NCBI RefSeq assembly: GCF_017848315.1
Contig: NZ_JAFKEC010000053.1
Location: 1-41,934 of the forward strand
Origin: Pseudomonas palmensis
GTDB taxonomy: Bacteria; Pseudomonadota; Gammaproteobacteria; Pseudomonadales; Pseudomonadaceae
Length of the DNA stretch: 41,934 nt
Direction of reading: 5' to 3'
The position numbers were made by a program, and so were the translations under genes. The stretch's first letter is position 1; every line of letters starts with the position of its first letter. Under the pieces are notes generated by a model. The model had not been told where the DNA came from. It did not search any database and was given only the letters and a program-made list of their open reading frames with translations. Positions 6,727 to 19,390 of this stretch are shown in pieces.

Positions 6727-8058
6727 TCAGTTCCTGATGGCCCAGAATTTCAGTTCGAGCTCGGCGAACTCGCCCGAGACGTGGAAGGCAAAACCACCGG
6801 AGCGCTCCAGCAGGGCCTGGTCTTCGGCGTTGAATTCGAGCAGGAAGTAGGTCTTGTTGGAATGGAACGGGATCTGCCGCGGCGCCACCGGCAACGGCAC
6901 CACCTTGATGCCAGGCAGGTGCAGGTTGACCAGTTGCCGGATACGTTCCACCGGGCCGACCTTGAGGTGCGAGGGCAGGCGCGTGCGCAGGGTCTCGCTG
7001 TCGCAGTTGGCGCTGGCGGCCAGTACGAACGAGGCCGAGGCGAGCAGCGTCTGATCGTGCACGGCGGCCACCAGGATGCCGTACTGGCGGGTTTGCAGGT
7101 CCAGTTCGATGGCGTGCTGTTCCAGCACCATCGACAGCACCTCGCGTATGCCGTCCATCAGCCGGCGAAAGCTCGCGCCCTGGTCGCTGTGCTGATAACG
7201 GCTGTCGGTACGCGGGCGCTTGGTGTCGCTGGCAAAGGTCGCCAGGTCCCCCAGCATGGTCAGCAGGGTGCGGTACAGCTCCTCGGGGTGCAGCTGGTCC
7301 AGGCCCAGGTAGTGACGCAGCAGCAGTTCGGTACGATTGATCAGTTGCAGCATCATGAAGTCGCCCACCTCCGCGCCGCCGACCTTGCCGTTGGAACGGA
7401 TGCGCTCGGCAATGGTGTCGCCACGGTGGCCGAGCATGCTGATCACCTCCTTGAGGCACGACAGCAGGTAGCTTGAAGCGTGGGTGTGAATGAAGGTCGG
7501 CACGAACTCGGGGTCCAGGCTGATCACGCCGTCCGGGGTGGTGTCGAGCACGGCGCACAGCTTGAGCTTGACGTAGGCCTGATCGCCCTGCTGCTCGCCC
7601 AGCAGCAGGCGAAAGTCCGGCCGTGCACAGCTGATGTCGCTGTTGATGTCGTCACCGGCGTTGGAATCGCTGACCGGGGTCTCGTAGGCGATGTAGCGCG
7701 CCAGCACATCGGACTGCTCCAGTCGCCGGGTCTCGATGTGGTTGCCGGTCACCAGCGGCAGTGCCAGGTACACCGGCGTGTTGCCGGTGTTGGGCGGTAT
7801 GTCCAGGGCCAGCGGCTCGATGTTGCTGCTGAGCTCGAACAGGCTGCCGTCGGGCAGCACGCCGCTGGCCTGGCTGACCACCAGCTTGCCCATGCTCAGG
7901 AACTGCTGGTCGATCTCCAGGCTGAGAAAACCCCAGTTGTAGCTGCCCAGCAGCTGGGTGCGGGTTTTCATCTGGTAGTCGTAGTAGCGATCGTTGTGCT
8001 GGAAGTGCTGCGGACGCAGCAGCATGCCTTCCTGCCAAATGACTTTGTGCACATGCAT
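6727..8058 (-). CDS. tssK: TssK, baseplate-to-membrane connector
   Basis: A 443-residue TssK protein, the trimeric baseplate component that links TssF/TssG to TssL and TssM. The N-terminus MHVHKVIWQEGMLLRPQHFQ is diagnostic of the family, and length is normal (about 440-450). The start at 8058 is chosen because this conserved motif begins there; the open frame continues 38 codons upstream into tssJ but those residues match nothing in the family. It starts two bases after the tssJ stop codon. Confidence 0.96.
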   Translation of the reverse strand: MHVHKVIWQEGMLLRPQHFQHNDRYYDYQMKTRTQLLGSYNWGFLSLEIDQQFLSMGKLVVSQASGVLPDGSLFELSSNIEPLALDIPPNTGNTPVYLALPLVTGNHIETRRLEQSDVLARYIAYETPVSDSNAGDDINSDISCARPDFRLLLGEQQGDQAYVKLKLCAVLDTTPDGVISLDPEFVPTFIHTHASSYLLSCLKEVISMLGHRGDTIAERIRSNGKVGGAEVGDFMMLQLINRTELLLRHYLGLDQLHPEELYRTLLTMLGDLATFASDTKRPRTDSRYQHSDQGASFRRLMDGIREVLSMVLEQHAIELDLQTRQYGILVAAVHDQTLLASASFVLAASANCDSETLRTRLPSHLKVGPVERIRQLVNLHLPGIKVVPLPVAPRQIPFHSNKTYFLLEFNAEDQALLERSGGFAFHVSGEFAELELKFWAIRN

Positions 8059-8060
8059 GA

Positions 8061-8555
8061 TCAGTTTTCCGTCCGGGCCAGTGTGGCGTTGCTGTTGCGA
8101 ATGCCGGCCTGGTCCAGCGTCAGGCTGGCGCTGTTGAGTGCCTGCGGGGTGATCTGGACCACGTAGCGCCACTGGGTCTGCTCCAGGTCGCGGTAGGCCG
8201 CCAGCACGCCGACGTAGCGGCTGCCAGGTTCCACGCTCAGGCGCAGCGTCACGTGCTCACCGGGGCGCAGCTCCAGCTCTTCGCTGACCACCAGGTCTGG
8301 CGCCAGGGATTCCTTGGCCCGCTCGTACAGGCTGAAGAAGTCGGCATGCTCGAAGGCCACCGGGTGCTTGAGTTCGAACAGGCGCACCACGATCGGCGAG
8401 GGCCGGCCATTGAGGTCCGGGTTGAGCTGGTCACCGGCGTCGAGGGTCAGTTGCAGCTTGGTCAGTTCCGAGTACGGCGACAGCGCGGAGCAACCGGCCA
8501 GCAACAGCGCCAGCGCCATCAGGCCGGTGGAGAGAAAGGTCTTGCAGCGCAGCAT
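8061..8555 (-). CDS. tssJ: TssJ, outer-membrane lipoprotein of the T6SS
   Basis: A 164-residue lipoprotein that anchors the T6SS membrane complex in the outer membrane and binds the periplasmic part of TssM. The signal peptide MLRCKTFLSTGLMALALLLAGC ends in the lipobox LAGC with Cys22 as the acylated residue (motif seen in two parts: TFLSTGLMALA and LLLAGC). The mature part is a beta-rich TssJ domain (KLQLTLDAGDQLNPD, PIVVRLFELK). Two ATGs are possible: 8564, which overlaps the fha stop codon as ATGA but has AAGG directly against it, and 8555, with AAGGAT seven bases upstream; I prefer 8555. The octamer CAAGGATG (8569-8562) here is identical to one at the tssA start. Confidence 0.93.
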   Translation of the reverse strand: MLRCKTFLSTGLMALALLLAGCSALSPYSELTKLQLTLDAGDQLNPDLNGRPSPIVVRLFELKHPVAFEHADFFSLYERAKESLAPDLVVSEELELRPGEHVTLRLSVEPGSRYVGVLAAYRDLEQTQWRYVVQITPQALNSASLTLDQAGIRNSNATLARTEN

Positions 8556-8560
8556 GGGGA

Positions 8561-9724
8561 TCATCCTTGAGCGTCGGTGTGAAGGGTACCGATCAGGCGA
8601 ACCTGTTCGGCGTAGGCCTGGGCGAAGTCGCGCGCCAGCAGGCGCTCGCTCCATTCATCGTCCTGGCCAAGGGCCTGGTGGTAGCGCACGTAGGCGCGCC
8701 ACTGGCTGCCGGCAGTCCGCAGCAGCGGTGCCCGGCCGCGCTCGAACTGCAGGCCCAGCTGGCGTGGCGAAAAGTGCTCAAGCACACCCTGCAGCGCAGC
8801 GCGACAGGCCGTCAGCATCGCCACCTGATGCGCCTGCAGGTCGCGGTAGGCCTGGGTCAGTGCCTGGCTCGCAGGGAGCTGGCCGGGCGCGGCCGGGTGC
8901 AGCAACAGGCCCAGCGCCTGGCCGGCATCGGCGCTCGACTTCAACGGGTTGTGGCTGGCGCGGTGGGAGGTGGTCAGGGCCAGGCGCAACTCGTTCTTCA
9001 GTTCGCTGCGGGTGCGCAGGCTTTGCTGCACGCCGCCGATGCTCTGCTTGAGCAGGCCGGCCGCCTTGATCGCCAGGGCTTCACGGGCGCCAGGGTCGAG
9101 CCCGCCCAGATCGACCCCGAGGGCGGTACCAAAGGCTGCCCAGAACCGTTCGTTACATGCAGGTGCCGGCGGCGCCTGTGGTTCATCGTCGGGTTCGGGC
9201 TGCGCCACCAGGTTGGGTACCAGCAGGCTTTCCATGTCTATGCGCGCGTAGTCGGGGCGCTGGCGGGCCACCGGTGCAACCGTGTCGAGTGCACTCAGTG
9301 CGTCGAGGGGCGAAGGCTCGACGTCCTGCTGGTCGAGGGCATGGAACGGGTCCAGCTCAAGAAAGGCGTCGTCAGGGATGATGCTGCCCGCGGCGCTGGG
9401 CAGGCCGACCTCGACATCGGCTGCGGTGCGGGTGACCAGGCGCGCGCGCACCTCGAAGCCGCCCAGCAGGTACACGCTGTCCTGCTCGATTCGCTGCGCC
9501 TGCCCCTTGCGCAGCTGCGCACCGCTGCGTCCGTCGCGGGTGCCGTTGCTGCTGATGTCGGTGAGGAAGAACACGCCCTCCTGACAGGTGACCAGCGCAT
9601 GTCGCTTGGAGACATGCCGCTGCGGGTCGCTGATGATCCAGTCGCACGCCTCGTCGCGCCCGATCACGCCGCCTGCACGGGTGAAGGTCTTGCTGCGTCC
9701 CTGCGTTTCAAGAACCAGTTCCAT
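8561..9724 (-). CDS. fha: FHA-domain T6SS regulator (Fha/TagH family)
   Basis: A 387-residue cytoplasmic protein with an N-terminal forkhead-associated domain, which reads phosphothreonine, and a conserved C-terminal T6SS-FHA region. The FHA residues are present: GR (22-23), SKRH (39-42) and NG (60-61). It is the likely reader or substrate of Stk1/Stp1, coupling phosphorylation to assembly. The ATG at 9724 has AAGGAG seven bases upstream; a GTG eight residues earlier would place that ribosome site inside the gene and is rejected. It lies between the small lipoprotein orfX and tssJ, as fha2 does in P. aeruginosa HSI-II. Confidence 0.93.
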   Translation of the reverse strand: MELVLETQGRSKTFTRAGGVIGRDEACDWIISDPQRHVSKRHALVTCQEGVFFLTDISSNGTRDGRSGAQLRKGQAQRIEQDSVYLLGGFEVRARLVTRTAADVEVGLPSAAGSIIPDDAFLELDPFHALDQQDVEPSPLDALSALDTVAPVARQRPDYARIDMESLLVPNLVAQPEPDDEPQAPPAPACNERFWAAFGTALGVDLGGLDPGAREALAIKAAGLLKQSIGGVQQSLRTRSELKNELRLALTTSHRASHNPLKSSADAGQALGLLLHPAAPGQLPASQALTQAYRDLQAHQVAMLTACRAALQGVLEHFSPRQLGLQFERGRAPLLRTAGSQWRAYVRYHQALGQDDEWSERLLARDFAQAYAEQVRLIGTLHTDAQG

Positions 9725-9741
9725 GTTGATGCTCCTTGCAC

Positions 9742-9882
9742 TCACTTGCCGCGGTTGGCTGCCTGCGGATCGCCCAGCGGGCGATAGGTGTCGTCGTTGA
9801 ATTTGTAATTGCCGCTACAGCCGCCCAGGCCGCTGAGCACGATCAGCGCCAGCAGCAAGGCGGGCCAGTGACGAACAGACAT
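9742..9882 (-). CDS. Small T6SS-linked lipoprotein (orfX-like)
   Basis: A 46-residue putative lipoprotein. A hydrophobic signal (MSVRHWPALLLALIVLSGL) is followed by GGC with Cys22 as the likely lipidated residue, leaving a mature peptide of only 25 residues (CSGNYKFNDDTYRPLGDPQA, then ANRGK). The ATG at 9882 has GGAG eight bases upstream. It occupies the place of orfX between sfa2 and fha2 in the P. aeruginosa HSI-II cluster. No function is known to me; the size resembles small envelope lipoproteins that adjust membrane complexes. Because it is so short it is easily missed or annotated with a wrong upstream start. The lipobox (LGGC) is acceptable but not ideal. Confidence 0.8.
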   Translation of the reverse strand: MSVRHWPALLLALIVLSGLGGCSGNYKFNDDTYRPLGDPQAANRGK

Positions 9883-9914
9883 TTGCAGATCTCCATTGGT
9901 GGGCATTGCACGGG

Positions 9915-9937
9915 GCGCCGCCCGCCGGGGGCAGCGC
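9915..9937 (-). repeat. GC-rich hairpin between sfa and orfX
   Basis: In the minus-strand RNA a 9-bp stem (GCGCUGCCC pairing with GGGCGGCGC, one G-U) closes on a 5-base CCGGC loop. No U-run follows, so it is not a normal Rho-independent terminator. It lies in the 96-bp gap between the sfa stop codon and orfX, the largest gap inside the cluster, and may mark an RNA processing or stability boundary. Confidence 0.5.
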
Positions 9938-9978
9938 ACGGTTGTAAGGGAAAATGCAGCATTGCTCGCCATGGCCGC

Positions 9979-11496
<1,518 letters not shown>

Positions 11497-11506
11497 CACC
11501 CCCACC

Positions 11507-14095
<2,589 letters not shown>

Positions 14096-14101
14096 CGGTC
14101 C

Positions 14102-15109
14102 TTAATGAATTTTGCTTCCCAGGGTCACCACGCCATCGGCGCGTTCGTGACCGAGCCAACTCGTCCATCCCAGACGGCAGGCGTTGTCCTGGCCGATACG
14201 CAGCTCGCGAATCTCTTCCTGGCGCAGCACCAGGCGGATGTCGTAGTCCAGCGGGTCGCGCAGGGTGAAACGCACCAGGGCACACAGCGGCTGATAGCCG
14301 AAGCCGATCGGCAGGAACTCGTGAAAGCGCTGCCAGTCGAGCTGGGTGATGTGGATGCGGAACTTGCCGTTGCGATCACGCACCCGCTCGCCCAGCACCA
14401 CGTCCTCGCCCAGCAGGCTGTTGGCGCGCCCCAGGCGATTGCACTGCTCCTGCAGGATGACCACGCGACGTTCGATGCACTGCTCGATGACCAGCTGCGC
14501 ATGCTTGAAGTAGTAGCGCAGCACCGCCTCGATCAATGCCGCCGAGTGGGCACGCAGGCTCAGCAGGCCCAGGTAGGGCAACAGGCGCTTCCAGTTCAGT
14601 TCGCGGGCCTCGCGAATGTGCTCGCCACCCAGCCCGATCAGGGCGAACAGCTGCGCCGAGAATGGGTCCATCGCCCCGCTCTGGAAGCGTGCGCGATAAC
14701 GGTACTTGCGCCAGATGGGCAGCATCAGGCGCTGTAGCCGATGGTGGAACACGTCGAGAAACTGCCGGGTCGTGTTGCCGTCCTCGCCATCGCCCAGCGC
14801 CTGCTCCACGTAGAACGCCGGCAGCGGCGAGCTGGCGCCGCACAGGCCGATCAGGTTGAAACGCAGGCGTGCACGCATCTGCCCGCGGTCGTCGAAGAAC
14901 TCGACGCGATCGACGTCGCTGCCCGGAAAGCCCAGGCTCGGATTGGCCTGGAACTCCAGCTGGTCGTACAGCTCCTCTTCGCTCAGGTGCGGATGGAACT
15001 CGCGCAGCCGGTCGATGACCAGCAGCACGGCCTGAAACAGCGAGTACTCGCGTATTGCGTGGCTCAGCCCGCTCAAAGCAGGGGCTGCAGGCCCATACGT
15101 GGTGTCCAT
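14102..15109 (-). CDS. tssG: TssG, T6SS baseplate wedge protein
   Basis: A 335-residue TssG protein, which forms with TssF and TssE the baseplate wedge around the VgrG hub. Family features include IREYSLFQAVLLVIDR near the N-terminus, a ...PSLGFPGSDVDRVEFF... core and the LLARQ-like C-terminal half with GLGGEHIREAREL. The ATG at 15109 lies 37 bp inside the end of tssF and has a strong GGGAGAGG seven bases upstream, so the overlap looks real and implies translational coupling. The open frame extends much further upstream, but that part is only tssF read in another frame. Confidence 0.94.
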   Translation of the reverse strand: MDTTYGPAAPALSGLSHAIREYSLFQAVLLVIDRLREFHPHLSEEELYDQLEFQANPSLGFPGSDVDRVEFFDDRGQMRARLRFNLIGLCGASSPLPAFYVEQALGDGEDGNTTRQFLDVFHHRLQRLMLPIWRKYRYRARFQSGAMDPFSAQLFALIGLGGEHIREARELNWKRLLPYLGLLSLRAHSAALIEAVLRYYFKHAQLVIEQCIERRVVILQEQCNRLGRANSLLGEDVVLGERVRDRNGKFRIHITQLDWQRFHEFLPIGFGYQPLCALVRFTLRDPLDYDIRLVLRQEEIRELRIGQDNACRLGWTSWLGHERADGVVTLGSKIH

Positions 15110-16860
15110 TGGTACACCTCTCCCTGGGTACTTCTGACCCGCAACTCGTGGTACGAGTTGAGGCTGGCATAAAGGGCAAAGAACTCGTTGAGCACCGAGG
15201 CGAACATGAACAGGTCGCCTTCGCCGATGTAGCCTTGCGGGTCGATGGTCAGTTCGGTGCGCAGCCCACGCAGGGGCAGGCCGCGGTGCAGTCGGTCGAC
15301 ATGCTCGTGACGGATCGACTTGAGCCCGCCGAGCAGGCGCTTGCTGACCTTCTCGGCATGTTGGTCGTAGTAGCGCGGCAAGTCGTAGGTTTCCAGGATC
15401 ACCTTGAGCGCATCGACGTTGGCCAGCGACAGGTAGTTGAGCGACATGTTGCTGATCAGCTTCCACAGGAAGTCCCGGTTCAGGGGCGGTGCGTAGCTGG
15501 CCGTGACCGGGGTGATGTTGCGGAAGGTGAGGAACTCCGGGGTCTGCTCGGACGGCTGGTCGATATCACCCAGCTTGAGCCGGCGCGGCAGGTTCTGGTT
15601 GGTGCAGGTGAGCTCGATGGACAGCGTCTCGTGGGTGCGGGTATCGCGTATTCCGAAGCTCAGGTAGGTGTCCAGGCCGTCATGCAACAGCGAGGAGCGC
15701 TGGCGAATGCTGTAGTGCGGGCTGGTCTGCGGCACGTCGAAACTGGGGTCGTGCTCGAACGACTCGAACGGCACATAGGCCTGGTAGCCCACGCCGCCGG
15801 GCTTCCAGCCGGTCACGCTGTGCACCGAGAACACCCCGCAGTTCTCCAGGTCGTACTCGGCGGGCAGCAGCAGGTATTCGTCCTGCTTGCCATCCAGGCG
15901 AATCGGCAGGGCATCGTGCTGGAACAGGTTGGCGATAGGGGTGCAGTACAGCTTGACGTTGTCCAGCGTGGGGCGCATGCGCTGGATACCGCCCCTGCGG
16001 ATGTCGAAACGTATCTCCAGCCCACGCATCTGCTTGAGGGTTTCCGTGCCCAGGGACTTGAGTGCCTCCAGGCCGTCGAGGTCGACGAACAGGAACTTGT
16101 CCTGGAAGGCGAAGTACTCCTGCAGGTAGCGGTAACCGCGAAAGGTGTTCAGCGGGTAGGGAATCAGCGCCTCTTCCTCGGCGAAGCCGACCGGCTTGAT
16201 ACGGGTGCCAGCCAGGCGCACTGTCACGTTCTCGCCACTGGCGCGCACCAGCGGCTTGCCATCGCCCCCCAGCGGCACCAGCTCGATGCCTTCCACGTTG
16301 CGCAGCAGGCACAGGTAGAGCATCTGGCTGATGTAGCGCTCGCCTGCCAGGTGCAGGCGCAGGCGGCTCAGTTCCAGCTCGCCGACATGCCCGTCGCAGC
16401 TCATCTCCAGGCTCAGGCTGAGCAGCGCCCCATCACCCTTTACCGAGTAATTGAGCGCGGTGAGGTCCAGGGCCATGACATCGGTGGGGTAGCAGGTGCG
16501 AAAACGGCAGCGCACCTCATCGATCGGCTGGCTCTCGACCGGTGTATCGCGCGCCACCCGCAAGGGCGGGCCGGACTGGCCCAGCGGGTCGAACTGCAGG
16601 ATGCTGAACGCCGGCAGCGGGCGCATGTAGTTGGGCCACAGCAGCTGCATCAGCGAATGGCTCAGCTCGGGCAGTTCGTCATCGAGCTTCTGGCGCAGGC
16701 GCCCGGTGAGGAAGGCAAAGCCCTCGAGCAGCCGCTCCACGTCCGGGTCGCGCCCGGCCTGCCCCAGAAACGGCGCCAGGGCCGGGCTGCGCTCGGCAAA
16801 GCGTCGCCCCAGCTGGCGCAACGCGGTGAGCTCGCTCTGGTAGTAATGATTGAAGGACAT
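15073..16860 (-). CDS. tssF: TssF, T6SS baseplate protein
   Basis: A 595-residue TssF (VasA/ImpG) baseplate protein that pairs with TssG in the wedge and contacts TssK. The N-terminus MSFNHYYQSELTALRQLGRR followed by FAERSPALAPFLGQAGRDPD is diagnostic, as is the ELPELSHSLMQLLWPNYMRP motif. Length is normal (about 590-620). The gene starts 65 bp after tssE and its last 37 bp overlap tssG. Ribosome site AGGT lies eight bases before the ATG. Confidence 0.95.
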   Translation of the reverse strand: MSFNHYYQSELTALRQLGRRFAERSPALAPFLGQAGRDPDVERLLEGFAFLTGRLRQKLDDELPELSHSLMQLLWPNYMRPLPAFSILQFDPLGQSGPPLRVARDTPVESQPIDEVRCRFRTCYPTDVMALDLTALNYSVKGDGALLSLSLEMSCDGHVGELELSRLRLHLAGERYISQMLYLCLLRNVEGIELVPLGGDGKPLVRASGENVTVRLAGTRIKPVGFAEEEALIPYPLNTFRGYRYLQEYFAFQDKFLFVDLDGLEALKSLGTETLKQMRGLEIRFDIRRGGIQRMRPTLDNVKLYCTPIANLFQHDALPIRLDGKQDEYLLLPAEYDLENCGVFSVHSVTGWKPGGVGYQAYVPFESFEHDPSFDVPQTSPHYSIRQRSSLLHDGLDTYLSFGIRDTRTHETLSIELTCTNQNLPRRLKLGDIDQPSEQTPEFLTFRNITPVTASYAPPLNRDFLWKLISNMSLNYLSLANVDALKVILETYDLPRYYDQHAEKVSKRLLGGLKSIRHEHVDRLHRGLPLRGLRTELTIDPQGYIGEGDLFMFASVLNEFFALYASLNSYHELRVRSTQGEVYQWTPRMGLQPLL

Positions 16861-16925
16861 GCTCGGTTACCTGTTTTGCATGCTCAGGAACGTCCTGTTC
16901 GCGAGACGACAGCGCGGTGCGCGTC

Positions 16926-17333
16926 TCAGTTGACCTGCACCTGCCCGCCGCCCTCCAGGCGCGCGGAAAAACTGACCTGACGCTTGATCCCGTCCAGCTC
17001 AAGCAGGCCTTCGATGCTGAAAGCCAGCTTGAGCTGATCGTGATCACGCGGCAGCGACACCACGCGCACATTGGTCAGGCGCGGTTCGTAGGCTTCGATG
17101 AACTGCTCGATGGCCTGACGCGCCTGGCTCAGCGCGTCATGCAGGCTCAGGCGCATGTCATTGAGGTCTGCCAGCCCGTAATCGGGCAGCGTCTGCACGC
17201 TGCCCGCACGGGTACTGAGCATCTTGCCCAGGTGCACCGCCACCGAGGCCATGGCAGCCCTCTCGCGGCTCCAGCCGCGACGCTTGTCGGCTTCGCCGCC
17301 CAGACGCTCGAAAAGGCTGCCATATCCGCTCAT
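16926..17333 (-). CDS. tssE: TssE, gp25-like baseplate protein
   Basis: A 135-residue protein related to phage T4 gp25 lysozyme-fold baseplate protein. It acts in the wedge and is thought to start sheath polymerisation. Visible family features are the N-terminal SLFERLGGEA, the DYGLADLNDM motif near 51-60 and the C-terminal LAFSIEGLLEL strand. Its size is typical (about 130-180). It lies between tssC and tssF with gaps of 14 and 65 bp. Confidence 0.94.
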   Translation of the reverse strand: MSGYGSLFERLGGEADKRRGWSRERAAMASVAVHLGKMLSTRAGSVQTLPDYGLADLNDMRLSLHDALSQARQAIEQFIEAYEPRLTNVRVVSLPRDHDQLKLAFSIEGLLELDGIKRQVSFSARLEGGGQVQVN

Positions 17334-17347
17334 GTACGCGCCCCCGC

Positions 17348-18823
17348 TTACTCTTTATCCAGCTTGCCGACCAGCGACAGGGTGAAGTCGGCGCCCATGT
17401 ACTTGAAGTGCGGGCGCACGTTGAGGCTGACCCGGTACCAGCCCGGCTCCCCTTCCACATCGCTGACGATGATCTGGGCCGCGCGCAGCGGACGACGCCC
17501 ACGCACCTCGGCGCTCGGGTTCTCCTGGTCGGCCACGTACTGGCGGATCCACTTGTTGAGTTCCAGCTCCAGGTCGGTGCGCTCCTTCCACGAGCCCAGC
17601 TGCTCGCGCTGCAGTACCTTGAGGTAGTGGGCCAGGCGGTTGACGATCATCATGTACGGCAGCTGGGTACCGAGCTTGTAGTTCAGCTCGGCGGCCTTGC
17701 CCTCGGCGCTGATGCCGAAGAACTTGGGTTTCTGCACCGAACTGGCGGAAAAGAACGCGGCGTTGTCACTGCCCTTGCGCATGGTCAGGGAGATGAAGCC
17801 TTCCTCGGCCAGCTCGTACTCGCGACGGTCCGACACCAGCACTTCGGTGGGGATCTTGGTCTCGATCTCGCCCATGCTTTCGAAGTGGTGCAGCGGCAGG
17901 TCTTCCACCGCGCCACCGCTCTGCGGGCCGATGATGTTCGGGCACCAGCGGAACTTGGCGAAGCTGTCGGTCAGCTTGGTGCCGAACGCATAGGCGGTGT
18001 TGCCCCACAGGTAGTGCTCGTGGCTGTTGGCCACGGTTTCCTTGTAGACGAACGACTTGACCGGGTTTTCCTCCGGGTCATAAGGGTTGCGCAGCAGGAA
18101 GCGCGGCACGGTGAGGCCGATGTAGCGCGCGTCCTCGGACTGGCGAAAGCTCTGCCACTTGGCAAACTGCGGGCCTTCGAAGTGGTCCTTGAGATCCTTG
18201 AGGTCCGGCAGGCCGGTGAAGCTTTCGAGGCCGAAGAACTTCGGACCGGCAGCGGCGATGAACGGCGCATGGGACATGCACGCAACGCTGGAGACGTACT
18301 GCATCAGCTTGACGTCGGGGGAGCTGGGCGACATGAAGTAGTTGGCGATGATCGCGCCCACCGGCTGGCCACCGAACTGGCCGTACTCTGCGGTATAGAT
18401 GTGCTTGTAGAGACCGGCCTGCATGACTTCGGGCGAGTCCTCGAAGTCGTCCAGCAGGTCCTGCTTGGAGACGTTGAGAATTTCGATCTTGATGTTTTCG
18501 CGAAAGTTGGTGCGGTCGACCAACAACTGCAGGCCACGCCAGGCCGACTCCAGCGACTGGAAGTCGGGGTGGTGGAGAATCGCGTCCATCTGGCGGCTGA
18601 GCTTGGCATCGATCTCGGCGATCATGCGGTCGACCATGGCCTTCTTGACCGGTTCGCCGTCGTTGTGCGGCTTGAGCAGCTCTTCGATGAAGGCCGACAC
18701 GCCGCGCTTGGCAATGTCATAGGCTTCATCGTCGGGCGTCAGGCGGGTTTGCGCGATGATGTTGTCGAGAATGCTGTACTCGCCATCGGTGCTGCTGGTT
18801 TGCTGTGCTGCGCTGGTGCTCAT
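17348..18823 (-). CDS. tssC: TssC, large contractile-sheath subunit
   Basis: A 491-residue sheath protein (VipB/EvpB family) that polymerises with TssB around the Hcp tube and contracts to drive it outward. Recognised by the N-terminal region DGEYSILDNIIAQTRL, the DRTNFRENIKIEILNVSKQD block, QYVSSVACMSHAPFIAAAGP and the C-terminal VSLNVRPHFKYMGADFTLSL. The N-terminal helix is the known contact for ClpV. It lies 25 bp downstream of tssB. Conservation is high and no defect is seen. Confidence 0.97.
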   Translation of the reverse strand: MSTSAAQQTSSTDGEYSILDNIIAQTRLTPDDEAYDIAKRGVSAFIEELLKPHNDGEPVKKAMVDRMIAEIDAKLSRQMDAILHHPDFQSLESAWRGLQLLVDRTNFRENIKIEILNVSKQDLLDDFEDSPEVMQAGLYKHIYTAEYGQFGGQPVGAIIANYFMSPSSPDVKLMQYVSSVACMSHAPFIAAAGPKFFGLESFTGLPDLKDLKDHFEGPQFAKWQSFRQSEDARYIGLTVPRFLLRNPYDPEENPVKSFVYKETVANSHEHYLWGNTAYAFGTKLTDSFAKFRWCPNIIGPQSGGAVEDLPLHHFESMGEIETKIPTEVLVSDRREYELAEEGFISLTMRKGSDNAAFFSASSVQKPKFFGISAEGKAAELNYKLGTQLPYMMIVNRLAHYLKVLQREQLGSWKERTDLELELNKWIRQYVADQENPSAEVRGRRPLRAAQIIVSDVEGEPGWYRVSLNVRPHFKYMGADFTLSLVGKLDKE

Positions 18824-18848
18824 GGTGTTCTTCCTTGACGGGGGAGGC

Positions 18849-19358
18849 TCAAGCGTCGGTGGTCGGCGTGGCGCTCAGGCCCAGTTCGCCGAGTACGCGG
18901 GTGCGCGACTCATCGTCGGCGAGCACGCCTTCGATGGCCTTGCGAAAAGCCGGTGCGTTGCCCAGTGGGCCCTTGAGTGCCACCAGCGCATCGCGCAGTT
19001 CCATCAGCTTCTTGAGCTCTGGCACCTGCTCGACCAGGCTGGCCGGGTTGAAGTCCTTCATGGAGTTGACCCGCAGGCTGATGCCCAGCTCATCGCTGGC
19101 GCTTTCGTCGTCCTGCAGGCGGTTGGGCACGCTGAGGGTCAGGCTCAACTCCTGCTTGGCGAGCACTTCGTCAAACGTCATCTTGTCGATGCTGATGGGC
19201 TTGCGGTCCTCTACCTTGCGTTCGTCCGGACGCTGGGTGTAGTCACCGATCGCGAGCAGCTTCAAGGGCAGTTCGATTTCTTCCTGGGCGCCGCCCGTGG
19301 CAGGTTTGAACGTGACGTTGATGCGTTCCTTGGGGGCTACCGAGCCTTCTTTGGCCAT
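18849..19358 (-). CDS. tssB: TssB, small contractile-sheath subunit
   Basis: A 169-residue VipA/TssB protein, obligatory partner of TssC in the sheath. The sequence MAKEGSVAPKERINVTF at the N-terminus and LPLKLLAIGDYTQRPDERKV in the first third identify the family; length is normal. The ATG at 19358 is preceded by a strong AAGGAG, which fixes the start; the 22 extra codons upstream in the same frame are not coding. It lies 32 bp downstream of tssA. Confidence 0.97.
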   Translation of the reverse strand: MAKEGSVAPKERINVTFKPATGGAQEEIELPLKLLAIGDYTQRPDERKVEDRKPISIDKMTFDEVLAKQELSLTLSVPNRLQDDESASDELGISLRVNSMKDFNPASLVEQVPELKKLMELRDALVALKGPLGNAPAFRKAIEGVLADDESRTRVLGELGLSATPTTDA

Positions 19359-19390
19359 GGCTTTTCTCCTTGCGTTTGCGGCCCGGGGGC

